Assembly (NCBI GenBank): GCA_965371325.1
Contig: CBDUXZ010000054.1
Span: 1-8,896, forward strand
DNA from: CBDUXZ01 sp965371325 [NCBI: uncultured bacterium]
GTDB lineage: Bacteria; JAUYMQ01
Reading direction: 5' to 3'
Length of the DNA: 8,896 nucleotides
In this document: positions 1 through 7,744 of the stretch, piece after piece
Position numbering within the stretch: the first letter of the stretch is position 1
How the letters are laid out: the number at the start of each line of letters is the position of its first letter
Notes under the pieces: generated by a model
The model's input: only the letters and a program-made list of their open reading frames with translations
Database searches by the model: none
What the model was told of the DNA's origin: nothing
Translations under genes and position numbers: made by a program

Positions 1-968
1 TCGAAGGGCGTCAGGTCGTCGAGACCGGTTGCTATCACCGTCACCCGAACTTCCTCACCCAGACTGGGGTTTATGACCGAGCCGAAAATGATATTCGCCT
101 CGTCGTGCGCTTCTTCCTGGATAAGCGTTGCGGCTTCGTTGATCTCGTGAAGCGTGAGATCGTCACCGCCCGTGATGTTGATCAGGATTCCGCGCGCGCC
201 GCTTATCGAGAGATCCTCCAGGAGCGGGCTCGAGATCGCCTGCCGGGCCGCCTCGAGCGCGCGCCCTTCGCCCTTGGCGACGCCGGAGCCCATGATCGCC
301 ATCCCCATCTCGTTCATGATGGTGCGAACGTCCGCGAAGTCGAGGTTAATGATGCCGTGTACGGTAATGAGGTCTGAAATCCCCTGCACGGCAAGAACGA
401 GCACGTCATCGACCCTCTTGAAGGCGTCGAGGAGCGGCACGCTGCGATCGGCGATCGTGAGCAGCCTCTGGTTCGGAATGGTAATGAGCGTATCGAGGAC
501 CTTCCGAAGCTCGCTGATCCCCTGCTCGGCCTGGCGCATGCGGCGCTTCCCTTCGAAGGCGAAGGGTTTTGTCACCACGCCAACCGTGAGGGCGCCGCAC
601 TCCTTCGCGACGTCGGCGATGATCGGGGAAGCGCCGGTGCCGGTTCCACCCCCCAGGCCGGCCGTGATGAAGACCATGTCGGCCCCCTCGATCTGCTCGC
701 GAATGAGCTCGCGGGCTTCGATGGCGGCGTTCTTCCCCACCTCCGGATTGGCCCCGGCGCCGAGTCCCTTGGTGAGTTCCTCGCCGAGCTGCATGCGAAG
801 CGTGGCTCTGCTGTTCCCGAGCGCCTGTGAGTCCGTATTGGTCGCGATGAAGTCCACGCCCTGAAGATCGGAGGCGATCATCGTGTTGATGGCGTTGCCG
901 CCTCCCCCTCCAACGCCGACGACCTTGATCTGCGCCGATTTGCCCTGACTATCGTCAAATTCAAACAT
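1..968 (-). CDS. ftsZ: Cell division GTPase FtsZ, 3' end outside the window
   Basis: FtsZ is the tubulin-like GTPase that polymerises into the cytoplasmic Z ring and recruits the divisome. The frame opens at the ATG at 968-966 and stays open to the window edge, giving 322 residues. The glycine-rich nucleotide loop [10 protein letters not shown] is at residues 17-26, the tubulin signature GGGTGTG at 106-112, and the T7 catalytic loop NLDFAD at 208-213. The segment AISSPLLED (244-252) and a nearly complete C-terminal beta domain ending in VTVIATGL follow. The disordered linker and the conserved C-terminal tail that binds FtsA are missing only because the window ends; the family is usually about 350-400 residues. 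The start suits the family: a short acidic MFEFDD leader precedes the first beta strand. It lies 80 bases downstream of ftsA, the longest gap in the window, behind a G9 ribosome binding site. I see no defect in the visible part. Confidence 0.98.
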   Translation of the reverse strand, partial: MFEFDDSQGKSAQIKVVGVGGGGGNAINTMIASDLQGVDFIATNTDSQALGNSRATLRMQLGEELTKGLGAGANPEVGKNAAIEARELIREQIEGADMVFITAGLGGGTGTGASPIIADVAKECGALTVGVVTKPFAFEGKRRMRQAEQGISELRKVLDTLITIPNQRLLTIADRSVPLLDAFKRVDDVLVLAVQGISDLITVHGIINLDFADVRTIMNEMGMAIMGSGVAKGEGRALEAARQAISSPLLEDLSISGARGILINITGGDDLTLHEINEAATLIQEEAHDEANIIFGSVINPSLGEEVRVTVIATGLDDLTPF

Positions 969-1048
969 GTCCGTCCCCCCCCCAAGGTGTTCCATTCAGG
1001 ATTTCTGTTCTTTGAAGCGATGCACCCGATCTTCCGCCCCGGGCGCCT
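969..1048 (-). other. ftsA-ftsZ intergenic leader
   Basis: This 80-base spacer runs from the ftsA stop to the ftsZ start. Its middle part is relatively A-rich (the message reads TTCAAAGAACAGAAATCC) and it ends in the G9 tract. I looked for a sigma70-type pair of -35 and -10 boxes and found no convincing one. A dedicated ftsZ promoter, as some bacteria have here, is possible but not supported by the sequence. There is no hairpin followed by a T run. Confidence 0.5.
975..983 (-). promoter_or_regulatory. G9 ribosome binding site of ftsZ
   Basis: On the message strand nine consecutive G residues lie six bases (ACGGAC) upstream of the ftsZ ATG. No other purine-rich Shine-Dalgarno sequence lies at a suitable distance. 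A run of G can pair with the CCUCC of 16S rRNA through a central G-U wobble and can do so in several registers. The role is inferred from position. Confidence 0.6.
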
Positions 1049-2278
1049 TCAGAACCACTCGTTGAACCACTCCTGCATGCGATCCCTGACCTTGTCGAAA
1101 ATATTCCCCTGATCGCGAATCCGAAAACGGTTGGACCTGGTCTGGCGTGATCCGTAGAGCACGAGTCCCACGCCGGTGGCGTACATCGGATTGCTGACCA
1201 CGTCCTGGAGGCCCCCCACGTTTTCGGGCGTGCCGCGCCGGGCGGGCATCTCGAAAACCTCCTCGGAGAGTTCCTGGACCCCTTCGAGGAGACTCGTTCC
1301 GCCCGTGAGGACAATACCCGCCGGAAAGCTCTTCTCGAGGCCCAGCCGGACGATTTCATCCCTGACGAGGGTCATGATCTCCTCCATCCGGGGCTCGATG
1401 ATATCCGCAAGGATTTTTCTGGAAAGCTCCCTGGGCTGGCGTCCGCCGACGCTGGGCACCGGAATGCGGTCCTCCACCGGGCAGATGCGTGAGTATGCAC
1501 AGCCGAATTTCTTCTTGATGCGCTCCGCGTCGGCTGCTGGCGTGCGGAGGCCCACGGCGATGTCGTTGGTGATGTGGTCTCCGCCGAGCGCCAGCACGTA
1601 GGAGTGCTTCATGCTCCCTTCGCTGAAAAGGGCGAGATCGGTCGTGCCTCCGCCGATATCCAGGAGGGCCACTCCCAGCTCCTTTTCATCATCCGAAAGG
1701 ACGGCGTCGGCGCTGGCCAGCGGTTCCAGGACGATGTCCGAAACGTTGAGGCCGGCCCGGTTTGCACACTTGATGATGTTCTGCGCGCTGGTGACGGCGC
1801 CCGTGACGATGTGCACCTTCGCCTCCAGGCGCACGCCGTTCATACCGATCGGTTCCCGGATCCCGTCCTGATCGTCGATGATGAATTCCTGGGGAAGGCT
1901 GTGAATAACCTCCCTGTCCATGGGGATGGCGACGGCCTGCGCGGCGTCGATGACGCGCCTCACGTCGGGCTCCGTGATTTCACGATCCTTGACCGCGACC
2001 ATTCCGTGAGAATTGAAACTCTTGATGTGCCCGCCCGCGATCCCCGCGTATACGGCCGATATTTCGCAGTTTGCCATCAGCTCGGCCTCATCGATGGCCT
2101 TTCGGATGGAATCAACGGTGCTCTCGATGTTGACGACGACTCCCTTGCGCAATCCCCGTGACGGATGAGATCCGATGCCGATGATCGAAAGTCCATCCTC
2201 AAAGGCCTCGCCCACGATTGCGCAAACTTTCGTCGTTCCGATGTCGAGACCGACAACAAGGTTATCTATCTTTCCCAT
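1049..2278 (-). CDS. ftsA: Cell division protein FtsA
   Basis: FtsA is the actin-like ATPase that tethers FtsZ to the cytoplasmic membrane and helps activate downstream divisome proteins. The 409 residues show the actin-fold order. Phosphate-1 motif LDIGTTKVCAIVGE is at 11-24, and the FtsA-specific 1C region lies at roughly 84-160. Phosphate-2 motif LLDIGGGTTD is at 205-214 and the adenosine motif GIVLTGGTSLLEG at 321-333. The protein ends in RDRMQEWFNEWF, an amphipathic helix expected to be the membrane anchor. Length is normal (E. coli about 420). The ATG at 2278 puts the first strand at residue 7, as in the family. It starts 26 bases after ftsQ, with a G7AG ribosome binding site immediately upstream, and precedes ftsZ as in most dcw clusters. 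MreB or another actin-like protein is excluded by the 1C region, the C-terminal helix and the context. Confidence 0.98.
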   Translation of the reverse strand: MGKIDNLVVGLDIGTTKVCAIVGEAFEDGLSIIGIGSHPSRGLRKGVVVNIESTVDSIRKAIDEAELMANCEISAVYAGIAGGHIKSFNSHGMVAVKDREITEPDVRRVIDAAQAVAIPMDREVIHSLPQEFIIDDQDGIREPIGMNGVRLEAKVHIVTGAVTSAQNIIKCANRAGLNVSDIVLEPLASADAVLSDDEKELGVALLDIGGGTTDLALFSEGSMKHSYVLALGGDHITNDIAVGLRTPAADAERIKKKFGCAYSRICPVEDRIPVPSVGGRQPRELSRKILADIIEPRMEEIMTLVRDEIVRLGLEKSFPAGIVLTGGTSLLEGVQELSEEVFEMPARRGTPENVGGLQDVVSNPMYATGVGLVLYGSRQTRSNRFRIRDQGNIFDKVRDRMQEWFNEWF

Positions 2279-2290
2279 CTCCCCCCCTTA
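2279..2290 (-). promoter_or_regulatory. Poly-G ribosome binding site of ftsA
   Basis: The message reads TAAGGGGGGGAG directly before the ftsA ATG. The first nine bases match the full anti-Shine-Dalgarno complement TAAGGAGGT at seven positions, with G in place of the central A. The spacing is short: about four bases separate a GGGGG core placed at the start of the run from the ATG. The site lies inside the 26-base ftsQ-ftsA gap. Confidence 0.6.
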
Positions 2291-2304
2291 CGTTACAAAG
2301 CCAA

Positions 2305-3165
2305 TCAAAGCCCGACGGTTCCATCGCTCTCCAATGTCTTTACCGGCCTGACCACGATCATATTGCGAAAGCTGAGGTCAATATGCCCAGCGTAAACGCC
2401 TTGCTCTTCAATTCGATCAAGGAGCTTCACCAGTTTCTCTATCTTCAACGGAAAATTGTCCAGCCCAAACTGAATTTCGGTGACGACTCCCCTTGTGATG
2501 ACGGATAGGCCGCGACCCTTTGCGACGTGGATCTCCGAAACGCGGTCCGCCCCCAGACGCTCCGATGATTCCCAGAGGCTTACGAGCTCCAAGCTGCGGG
2601 CCAGAAGCTCCCTTCCCTCCGGCTCCTCGACGTCAGAGGGTAAAAGGCCGGTTACAACGGGGAGGTTCATCGGCTCTCCGGGCGCCACCCGTTTGAAGAC
2701 GATCCCCTCGTGATCGACATAATGAAGATCGCCAAGGTGCACGATGGCACGCGGGGAGCGTTCCTTGACTTCCACGATCAACCGATCGGGAAACACTCTT
2801 CGGGCAAGCGCCTCCTCGATCCACGGATTCCGGGAGAGGGCCTCCTCGATACGCCTGACGGGGACATCAAAGATGCTTGGAAACCGGGAGATGCCGGCCA
2901 GATCCATCACCTGGACTTCCGTCAGCCGCTCCGTTCCCCTCACTTCGATCGCTCTGAGCTCGAAATAGGGCGACTGCACGACGGAGTAGACGGCGACCAT
3001 CGATCCGACGATCGCTGCGGTGCCCAGAAGGCCAAACGCACCCCAGTAGAGGACGCGTCCGGCTCCGGATCGCGCCTTCGATACGCCTTTCAGGATGCGC
3101 GTGGCGAGCCCCGCGCGATTTCGTTTCACCCTTGCTTTCACGGTAGCCTTCCTGCCGCGCTTCAT
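2305..3165 (-). CDS. ftsQ: Cell division protein FtsQ (DivIB family)
   Basis: FtsQ is a bitopic inner-membrane protein that joins FtsB and FtsL and links early cytoplasmic divisome proteins to the periplasmic septum synthases. The 286 residues show a strongly basic cytoplasmic tail (1-38, many K and R) and one membrane segment (about 39-63). A POTRA domain follows at about 67-137, running from FELRAIEVRG through NPWIEEALARRVFPDRL to VEVKER. The FtsQ beta domain after it includes YVDHEGIVF (149-157) and a C-terminal HIDLSFRNMIVVRP stretch. Sequence conservation in this family is low, so the call rests on domain order, the POTRA wording and the place between murB and ftsA. The start codon overlaps the murB stop by four bases (ATGA), with GGGGAG nine bases upstream. 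Length is typical. No ddl gene separates it from murB. Confidence 0.96.
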   Translation of the reverse strand: MKRGRKATVKARVKRNRAGLATRILKGVSKARSGAGRVLYWGAFGLLGTAAIVGSMVAVYSVVQSPYFELRAIEVRGTERLTEVQVMDLAGISRFPSIFDVPVRRIEEALSRNPWIEEALARRVFPDRLIVEVKERSPRAIVHLGDLHYVDHEGIVFKRVAPGEPMNLPVVTGLLPSDVEEPEGRELLARSLELVSLWESSERLGADRVSEIHVAKGRGLSVITRGVVTEIQFGLDNFPLKIEKLVKLLDRIEEQGVYAGHIDLSFRNMIVVRPVKTLESDGTVGL

Positions 3166-4106
3166 GGCCGTGTCTCCCCGGGCGCGTCGACGCCCAGAAC
3201 CCTCACCTCCGTCTCGAGTGTAATGCCGGCCTTGCGCGCGACGCTGGTTTTTGCCTTTTCGATCAGCGCGAGAATGTCCGATGCGCGCGCCCCTTCGTTG
3301 TTGACGATAAAATTGGCGTGCAGATCGCTGATCTGGGCGCCTCCCGCCCGCGTCCCCTTGAGGCCCACCTTTTCAATCAGCTGCGCCGCGTATTCCCCGG
3401 GCGGATTCTTGAAGATGGAACCTGCATTGGGGATCGATAGCGGCTGGGTGTTCTTGCGGCGCGTGAGGAGATCCGTCATGGATTCCTTGATCGCCGCTGG
3501 TTCATCTCGTGTGACTGAAAGCTCCATGGCGCAGATGATCGAGCCCTCCGGGAGATCGAGGCTGCGATAACGAAATTCGAGATCCTCTCTGGGGGATCGG
3601 TGGAGGACACCATCGCTCGTCATGAAGGTGAGTTCCGTAAGAAGGTCCTTTATCTCGCGATCGCGGACGCCTGCGTTCATGGCGACCGCGCCTCCCATGG
3701 TGCCGGGCGTGCCGGCCAGGAATTCGAGCCCAGACCACCCCTTGCGCTGCGCAAAGGCGAGCAGCGTGTTGATCTTGACGCCCGCTTCCGCCCAGAGAAT
3801 GCCCCCCTGCTCCTCCTCCCGGCGGATACCGTGCCCGCGGAAGCCCTTCGAAAATGAGATCGTCAGACCACGAATGCCGCCGTCGCGCACGAGAAGGTTC
3901 GAGCCCGCGCCGAGGAGCGAGAGGGGAAGTCCGTTGGAGCGGGCCAGTGCGATCGCCGCGCGCAGGTCGTCCGTCCCCGAGACATGAAGCAAGCAGTCGG
4001 CCGGCCCGCCGACCCGGAATGTCGTGATCTTCGCCATCGGGTAATCGAAGGAGGCCCGCTCTCCGAAGCGATCACGGATTTGATTTTGCACCGCCTGATC
4101 CATCAC
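3162..4106 (-). CDS. murB: UDP-N-acetylenolpyruvoylglucosamine reductase MurB
   Basis: MurB reduces UDP-GlcNAc-enolpyruvate to UDP-MurNAc with NADPH and FAD in the cytoplasm, the second committed step of peptidoglycan synthesis. Counting from the GTG at 4106 (314 residues), TFRVGGPAD is at 29-37 and the FAD-binding loop [13 protein letters not shown] at 65-77. [21 protein letters not shown] is at 126-146 and FRYRSL at 178-183. NAGSIFKNP (227-235) carries the presumed proton-donor serine Ser230. The C-terminal EVRVLG contains the conserved active-site glutamate, Glu300. The short length fits the type II form better than the longer E. coli type I enzyme. The start is ambiguous: the message reads GTGATG, so either GTG 4106 (four-base overlap with the murC stop) or ATG 4103 (one-base overlap) could serve. 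AGGA lies six bases from the GTG and nine from the ATG. The 3' end overlaps ftsQ by four bases. Confidence 0.97.
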   Translation of the reverse strand: MMDQAVQNQIRDRFGERASFDYPMAKITTFRVGGPADCLLHVSGTDDLRAAIALARSNGLPLSLLGAGSNLLVRDGGIRGLTISFSKGFRGHGIRREEEQGGILWAEAGVKINTLLAFAQRKGWSGLEFLAGTPGTMGGAVAMNAGVRDREIKDLLTELTFMTSDGVLHRSPREDLEFRYRSLDLPEGSIICAMELSVTRDEPAAIKESMTDLLTRRKNTQPLSIPNAGSIFKNPPGEYAAQLIEKVGLKGTRAGGAQISDLHANFIVNNEGARASDILALIEKAKTSVARKAGITLETEVRVLGVDAPGETRP

Positions 4107-5488
4107 CCGCCGCCGTCCTTTCCCGCCACCCTCTGCCGGAACGCTTCCCCCGCACGCCAGACATCGCCCGCCCCCATTGTCATCACGAGATCGCCGTGCG
4201 CCAGAAGCCCTTCGAGCAGGGCCGGGATCTCTTCTTTCTCAGGCACGAAGTGGACCTCCTGGTGGCCATGGGCGCGAATTCCTTCGAAGAGGAGACTCGC
4301 GCTGACGCCCGGGATTTTCTCTTCGCCCGCTGCGTAGATCTCGGTCAGGATGAGCACGTCCGCCTGATTGAAGGCGGTAAAGAAATCCTCGAGTAGATCT
4401 CTCGTCCGCGTGTACCGGTGGGGCTGAAAAACAACGACTGTGCGGCGGCCGAACGCCTCCTTGGCGGCCGTGAGGGTCGCGCGCACTTCCGCGGGATGAT
4501 GAGCGTAGTCGTCGATCAGGAGAAGTCCCGGCGTATCGAGCTTCACCTCGAAGCGGCGTTCGATTCCCGAAAAGCTCTCGAGTCCCTCTCTTACGCGGTC
4601 AAGGGGCACCTCGAGCTCGAGTGCGGCGGTGATTGCCGCCAGCGCATTCGATACGTTGTGTCTGCCCGGCATGTTGATGCGGAATCGGCCTAGGTCGCGG
4701 CCAAAAGCCTGCACGCCGAACTCCGAATAAAAACCCTTCAGGCGAAGATCGTAGGTGTGAAAGTTCGCCTGGGACGATATTCCGTAAGTCACCATCCGTT
4801 TTTCGACACGGGGGATGAGCGCCTGCACCCCAGGTGCGTCCAGGCAGAGAATGGCGACCCCGTAGAAGGGGACCTTGTTGATGAAAGCGAGGAACGTCTC
4901 GTTGAGCTGATCGAGATCTTTGTAGTAGTCGAGGTGCTCCGGATCGATATTCGTGACGATCGCGATGGCTGGCGACAGCTTGAGGAAGCTGCCGTCGCTT
5001 TCATCCGCCTCCGCCACGAGGAACTCTCCCTTTCCGAGCTTCGCGCTGCTTCCGGGACTGTTCACCTTCCCGCCGATCACCACCGTGGGGTCGAGACTGC
5101 CGGCGGCGAGCAGAGAAGCCACGATGCTGGTCGTTGTGGTCTTCCCGTGGGTCCCGGCAATGGCAACGCCGTATTTCACCCGCATGAGCTCGGCGAGCAT
5201 TTCAGCCCGCGGGATAACCGGGATACCGCGCCGGCGGGCTTCGACGACTTCGGAATTGTCGGGCCGCACGGCCGACGAAATCACCACCACGTAAGGGTCG
5301 GCGATGTTTCCGGCGTGATGGCCGATGTCGATGCGGCATCCCAGGGCGCGAAGACGGACCACGGTCTCTGACGAGGCGAGATCGCTCCCCGTTACCACGT
5401 AGCCCAGATTATGGAGAACCTCGGCGATGCCGCTCATACCCATGCCGCCGATCCCCACGAAGTGAATATTCTGTCGTCGCTTGTACAT
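4103..5488 (-). CDS. murC: UDP-N-acetylmuramate--L-alanine ligase MurC
   Basis: MurC is the cytoplasmic ATP-dependent ligase that adds L-alanine to UDP-MurNAc, the first amino acid of the stem peptide. The 461 residues carry all Mur-ligase landmarks. The N-terminal nucleotide-sugar loop [16 protein letters not shown] is at 10-25 and the ATP P-loop GTHGKTTTT at 112-120. EADESDGSF is at 160-168, [10 protein letters not shown] at 180-189 and [12 protein letters not shown] at 275-286. ERRFE lies at 310-314, [10 protein letters not shown] at 326-335, [11 protein letters not shown] at 355-365 and GAGDVW at 439-444. The HGK form of the P-loop and the [10 protein letters not shown] and QPHRYTR stretches separate it from MurD, MurE and MurF; Mpl is unlikely given the dcw setting. 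The ATG at 5488 is the only suitable start, since no in-frame start codon lies nearby upstream. GGAAGGAA lies 11 bases upstream. It follows murG after a 66-base gap and is joined to murB by overlapping stop and start codons. Confidence 0.98.
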   Translation of the reverse strand: MYKRRQNIHFVGIGGMGMSGIAEVLHNLGYVVTGSDLASSETVVRLRALGCRIDIGHHAGNIADPYVVVISSAVRPDNSEVVEARRRGIPVIPRAEMLAELMRVKYGVAIAGTHGKTTTTSIVASLLAAGSLDPTVVIGGKVNSPGSSAKLGKGEFLVAEADESDGSFLKLSPAIAIVTNIDPEHLDYYKDLDQLNETFLAFINKVPFYGVAILCLDAPGVQALIPRVEKRMVTYGISSQANFHTYDLRLKGFYSEFGVQAFGRDLGRFRINMPGRHNVSNALAAITAALELEVPLDRVREGLESFSGIERRFEVKLDTPGLLLIDDYAHHPAEVRATLTAAKEAFGRRTVVVFQPHRYTRTRDLLEDFFTAFNQADVLILTEIYAAGEEKIPGVSASLLFEGIRAHGHQEVHFVPEKEEIPALLEGLLAHGDLVMTMGAGDVWRAGEAFRQRVAGKDGGG

Positions 5489-5564
5489 TGTGAGTGCACT
5501 TCCTTCCGCTCCCGATGCTCCAGCCCTCTCGGGGCGGGGCGGGGCGGAGCGCGATCAGTCGCGC
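5489..5564 (-). other. Structured GC-rich murG-murC junction
   Basis: On the message strand, GCGCGA-CTGA-TCGCGC (5564-5549) is a perfect six-pair hairpin with a four-base loop holding the murG TGA stop. Next come three direct CCCCG-type units (GGGGC x3 on the plus strand, 5531-5545). GCCC and GGGC (5535-5532 and 5526-5523) can pair around CGAGA. An outer GCTCC/GGAGC pair (5550-5546 and 5521-5517) could close the whole element, but it competes with the first hairpin. No U run follows, so this is not an intrinsic terminator. Any role in attenuation, pausing or mRNA stability is inference. Confidence 0.45.
5500..5507 (-). promoter_or_regulatory. Ribosome binding site of murC
   Basis: The message reads GGAAGGAA, a good Shine-Dalgarno sequence, 11 bases before the murC ATG. 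The spacing is a little long. It lies in the gap after murG, so murC has a binding site outside any coding sequence, unlike the coupled genes around it. Confidence 0.6.
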
Positions 5565-6631
5565 GAGGCCAGCCGATCAAGCCGATCGACAATTACCCGC
5601 GCGGCGTCGGGTCTTGCGAGGGCCCGGGCCTTTCTGCCCATCTCACCTGCCCGTTCCGGGTCGCCTGCGATCTCCATCAAGGTCCGGGCCAGCCCGTTTG
5701 CCGAAAGATCTCTCTCCAGGATCGTGATCGCGGCGCCCCCTCTCTCCAGCATGCGGGCGTTCGCCGCCTGGTGATCGTCCGCCGCGAAGGGATAGGGGAC
5801 GAGAAGCGCCCCTCTCCCCGCGCAGGCCAGCTCCGCAACCGTCGTGGCGCCCGCGCGACAGAGAACCAGATCGGCCTCCCTGTAGCGCGATCCCATATCG
5901 TCGAAGAACGCCGCCGTCTCCGCCCGAAGGCCTCTTGCCGCGTAGGCCGCCCTGATCTTCTCGAGGTCCGCTTCCCCCGTCTGGTGCAGGAAGCGCCAGC
6001 CCCGCGAGGCGTCCCCGAGGTGTCCGAGAGCGGCGGCCACCGTCTCGTTGATGCGGCGCGCCCCCTGGCTCCCCCCGAAGATCAGGACCGTAAACGGCCC
6101 GGCAGGCCTGGTTCCGCCGGCATCGCCCACCTCCTCGCGGATGGGGTTGCCGGTGGCCAGGGCCTTCCGTCCCGGGAACCGGGCGCATGTCTCTTCCCAG
6201 GCGACATAAATCTCGTTCACGATGCGGCCGAGCACCCGGTTCGTGATTCCGGGAACGGCGTTGGGCTCGACGATGGCCCTTGGAAACCCGAGCGCAGCGG
6301 CCGCAATGAGCACCGGCCCCGAAGCGTAACCGCCGACGCCGAGCACCGCGTCCGGACGCCACTCCCTCAGAATTTTCACCGACGCCGCGAAAGCCCCGGG
6401 GAGCCCGAGGAGGGTTCGGAGAATCTCCCCCGCCGTCTTTCCCTTCAGCGCGCCCGCCCGAATCACCCGGAGCGGATAACCCGCTTGCGGAACGAGCCGC
6501 TTCTCGAGCCCCCGTTCCGTTCCGACGAAGAGCACCGCACTCTCGGGGCCTCTTGTCATGAGGGCTCGAGCCACGGCGATTCCGGGAAAAAGGTGGCCGC
6601 CCGTTCCGCCCCCCGCGATGAGAAGTCGCAC
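5555..6631 (-). CDS. murG: Lipid II synthase, UDP-GlcNAc transferase MurG
   Basis: MurG is the peripheral inner-membrane GT-B glycosyltransferase that moves GlcNAc from UDP-GlcNAc to lipid I, giving lipid II. The 358 residues begin with the lipid-I side loop GGGTGGHLFPGIAVA (7-21). GVGGYASGP is at 98-106, EPNAVPGITNR at 122-132 and TGNPIR at 160-165. The C-terminal domain has the phosphate loop FGGSQGA (185-191), HQTG (216-219) and FFDDM (242-246). It also has CRAGATTVAELA (258-269), whose Glu267 corresponds to the donor-ribose contact in E. coli MurG, and VPYPFAADDHQAANA (278-292). Length matches the family (E. coli 355). The start is GTG at 6631, directly after the ftsW TAG with no spacer. 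GAGAGG inside the end of ftsW supplies the ribosome binding site, and the first strand MRLLIAGGG fits only this start. The stop lies in the loop of a small hairpin leading to the murC gap. Confidence 0.98.
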   Translation of the reverse strand: MRLLIAGGGTGGHLFPGIAVARALMTRGPESAVLFVGTERGLEKRLVPQAGYPLRVIRAGALKGKTAGEILRTLLGLPGAFAASVKILREWRPDAVLGVGGYASGPVLIAAAALGFPRAIVEPNAVPGITNRVLGRIVNEIYVAWEETCARFPGRKALATGNPIREEVGDAGGTRPAGPFTVLIFGGSQGARRINETVAAALGHLGDASRGWRFLHQTGEADLEKIRAAYAARGLRAETAAFFDDMGSRYREADLVLCRAGATTVAELACAGRGALLVPYPFAADDHQAANARMLERGGAAITILERDLSANGLARTLMEIAGDPERAGEMGRKARALARPDAARVIVDRLDRLASRD

Positions 6632-7744
6632 CTATCGCCTCTCGGCGGTCGACCGGGCTCCGATGGCTAAAAGCAACCCGATGGCGAAGAGGCTAGTCAC
6701 CATCGACGAGCCACCGTAACTCACCAGGGGGAGAGTAAGCCCCTTCGTGGGGAGAAGGCCCATGACGACCCCCATATTCATGATCGCCTGCAACGCCACC
6801 AGCGTCGTCACGCCGACAGCCAGGTACGTCCCGAAGGGGCTGGAAGCTTCCAAGGCGATCCGGACGCCCCGCCAGATGATGACGCCATACAACGCGACTG
6901 TGAAAACGACGCCTATCAGGCCCAGTTCCTCTCCGACCACGCTGAAAATGAAATCGGTGTGAGCCTCGGGGAGGTACATGAGTTTTTGCTGCCCGTCGCC
7001 GAGTCCTACGCCGTGCCAGCCTCCGGCACCGAAGGCGAGGAAGGACTGGATAATCTGATAGCCGGAGCCGGTGCGCGACTCCCACGGATCGAGGAAAGCC
7101 AGGATGCGCGTCCTGCGATAAGCCGAGGAAGCTATCAGGGTGACCACAACCGGTAACGCTGCAAGCACGCCGTAGCCGAGGTATCTGAGCTTCATACCGG
7201 CCACGAAGAGCAGGATGGCGACGATTGCCATCACCATCGCGGCGCTGCCGAAGTCGGGCTGGCCCAGCATGAGCAGCCCCACGACCCCCCCGATCACCAC
7301 GATCGGAATGGTGGCGGAGATCGATTCTCGCACGCGCTCGCCGTTGCGGCCCATCAGGCTGGCGGCATAAATCACGATGGCAATTTTCGCGATTTCAGCA
7401 GGTTGGAAATTGAACCCCGGACCGTGAAGCCACCGCCGCGCTCCCCCAATCTTGGCGCCGATGCCGGGAATGAGAACCGCGACGAGCAGCACAATTGAGC
7501 AGAAGAGGAACGGCGTCGCCAGGCGCTCAATGCGCTGATAATTGACGCGCGCGATCCCCGCCATCAGGAGAAGCCCTACCATGATCGCCCCGGCCTGGCG
7601 CTTGAGGAAGTAGTAGTGGCTCTCGTATCGTTGCTCGGCCATGAAGGAGCTCGAGCTGTAAACCATGACAAGGCCCAGGAATAGCAGGGCCAGCGTGGCG
7701 GCCAGAAGCGGGGGGTCCATGCGCCGGTCCTGTGTCATCTTCAT
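6632..7744 (-). CDS. ftsW: Septal peptidoglycan glycosyltransferase FtsW (SEDS family)
   Basis: FtsW is the SEDS polymerase that, with its partner class B PBP, polymerises lipid II into septal glycan strands. The 370 residues are very hydrophobic and can be read as ten membrane segments, near 12-31, 49-66, 77-95, 115-131, 145-163, 166-184, 188-207, 268-292, 304-326 and 341-364. Family motifs are GARRWLHGPGFNFQPAEIAK (101-120), QPDFGSA (162-168) and LPEAHTDFIFSVVGEELG (258-275). Asp264 in the last is the residue equated with the catalytic aspartate of SEDS enzymes. LPTKGLTLPLVSYGGSS (331-347) closes the series. RodA shares the fold, but the dcw position and the LPTKGLTLPL wording favour FtsW. 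The start ATG at 7744 overlaps the murD stop by one base (TGATG), with GTGAGG upstream inside murD; a second ATG two codons later is possible. The gene ends in TAG, directly followed by murG. Confidence 0.97.
   Translation of the reverse strand: MKMTQDRRMDPPLLAATLALLFLGLVMVYSSSSFMAEQRYESHYYFLKRQAGAIMVGLLLMAGIARVNYQRIERLATPFLFCSIVLLVAVLIPGIGAKIGGARRWLHGPGFNFQPAEIAKIAIVIYAASLMGRNGERVRESISATIPIVVIGGVVGLLMLGQPDFGSAAMVMAIVAILLFVAGMKLRYLGYGVLAALPVVVTLIASSAYRRTRILAFLDPWESRTGSGYQIIQSFLAFGAGGWHGVGLGDGQQKLMYLPEAHTDFIFSVVGEELGLIGVVFTVALYGVIIWRGVRIALEASSPFGTYLAVGVTTLVALQAIMNMGVVMGLLPTKGLTLPLVSYGGSSMVTSLFAIGLLLAIGARSTAERR

Noticed and set aside
154-864. 236-codon open frame on the plus strand, antisense to ftsZ
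   Set aside because: It is low-complexity, rich in Ser, Arg and Pro, without motifs, and fully inside the complement of ftsZ.
969-1048. Possible ftsZ promoter in the A-richer part of the gap
   Set aside because: No -35 and -10 pair with acceptable spacing was found on the message strand.
961-1359. 132-codon minus-strand open frame overlapping the ftsA 3' end and the ftsZ leader
   Set aside because: It is out of frame with ftsA, arginine-rich and without motifs, and it runs through the ftsZ start region.
2710-3570. 286-codon open frame on the plus strand across ftsQ and murB
   Set aside because: It spans two real antisense genes, has no domain signal, and is a shadow of their codon bias.
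5411-6670. 419-codon open frame on the plus strand, antisense to murG
   Set aside because: It has an arginine- and proline-rich composition with no recognisable motif and lies opposite an intact, motif-complete murG. GC-rich genes readily give such antisense open frames.
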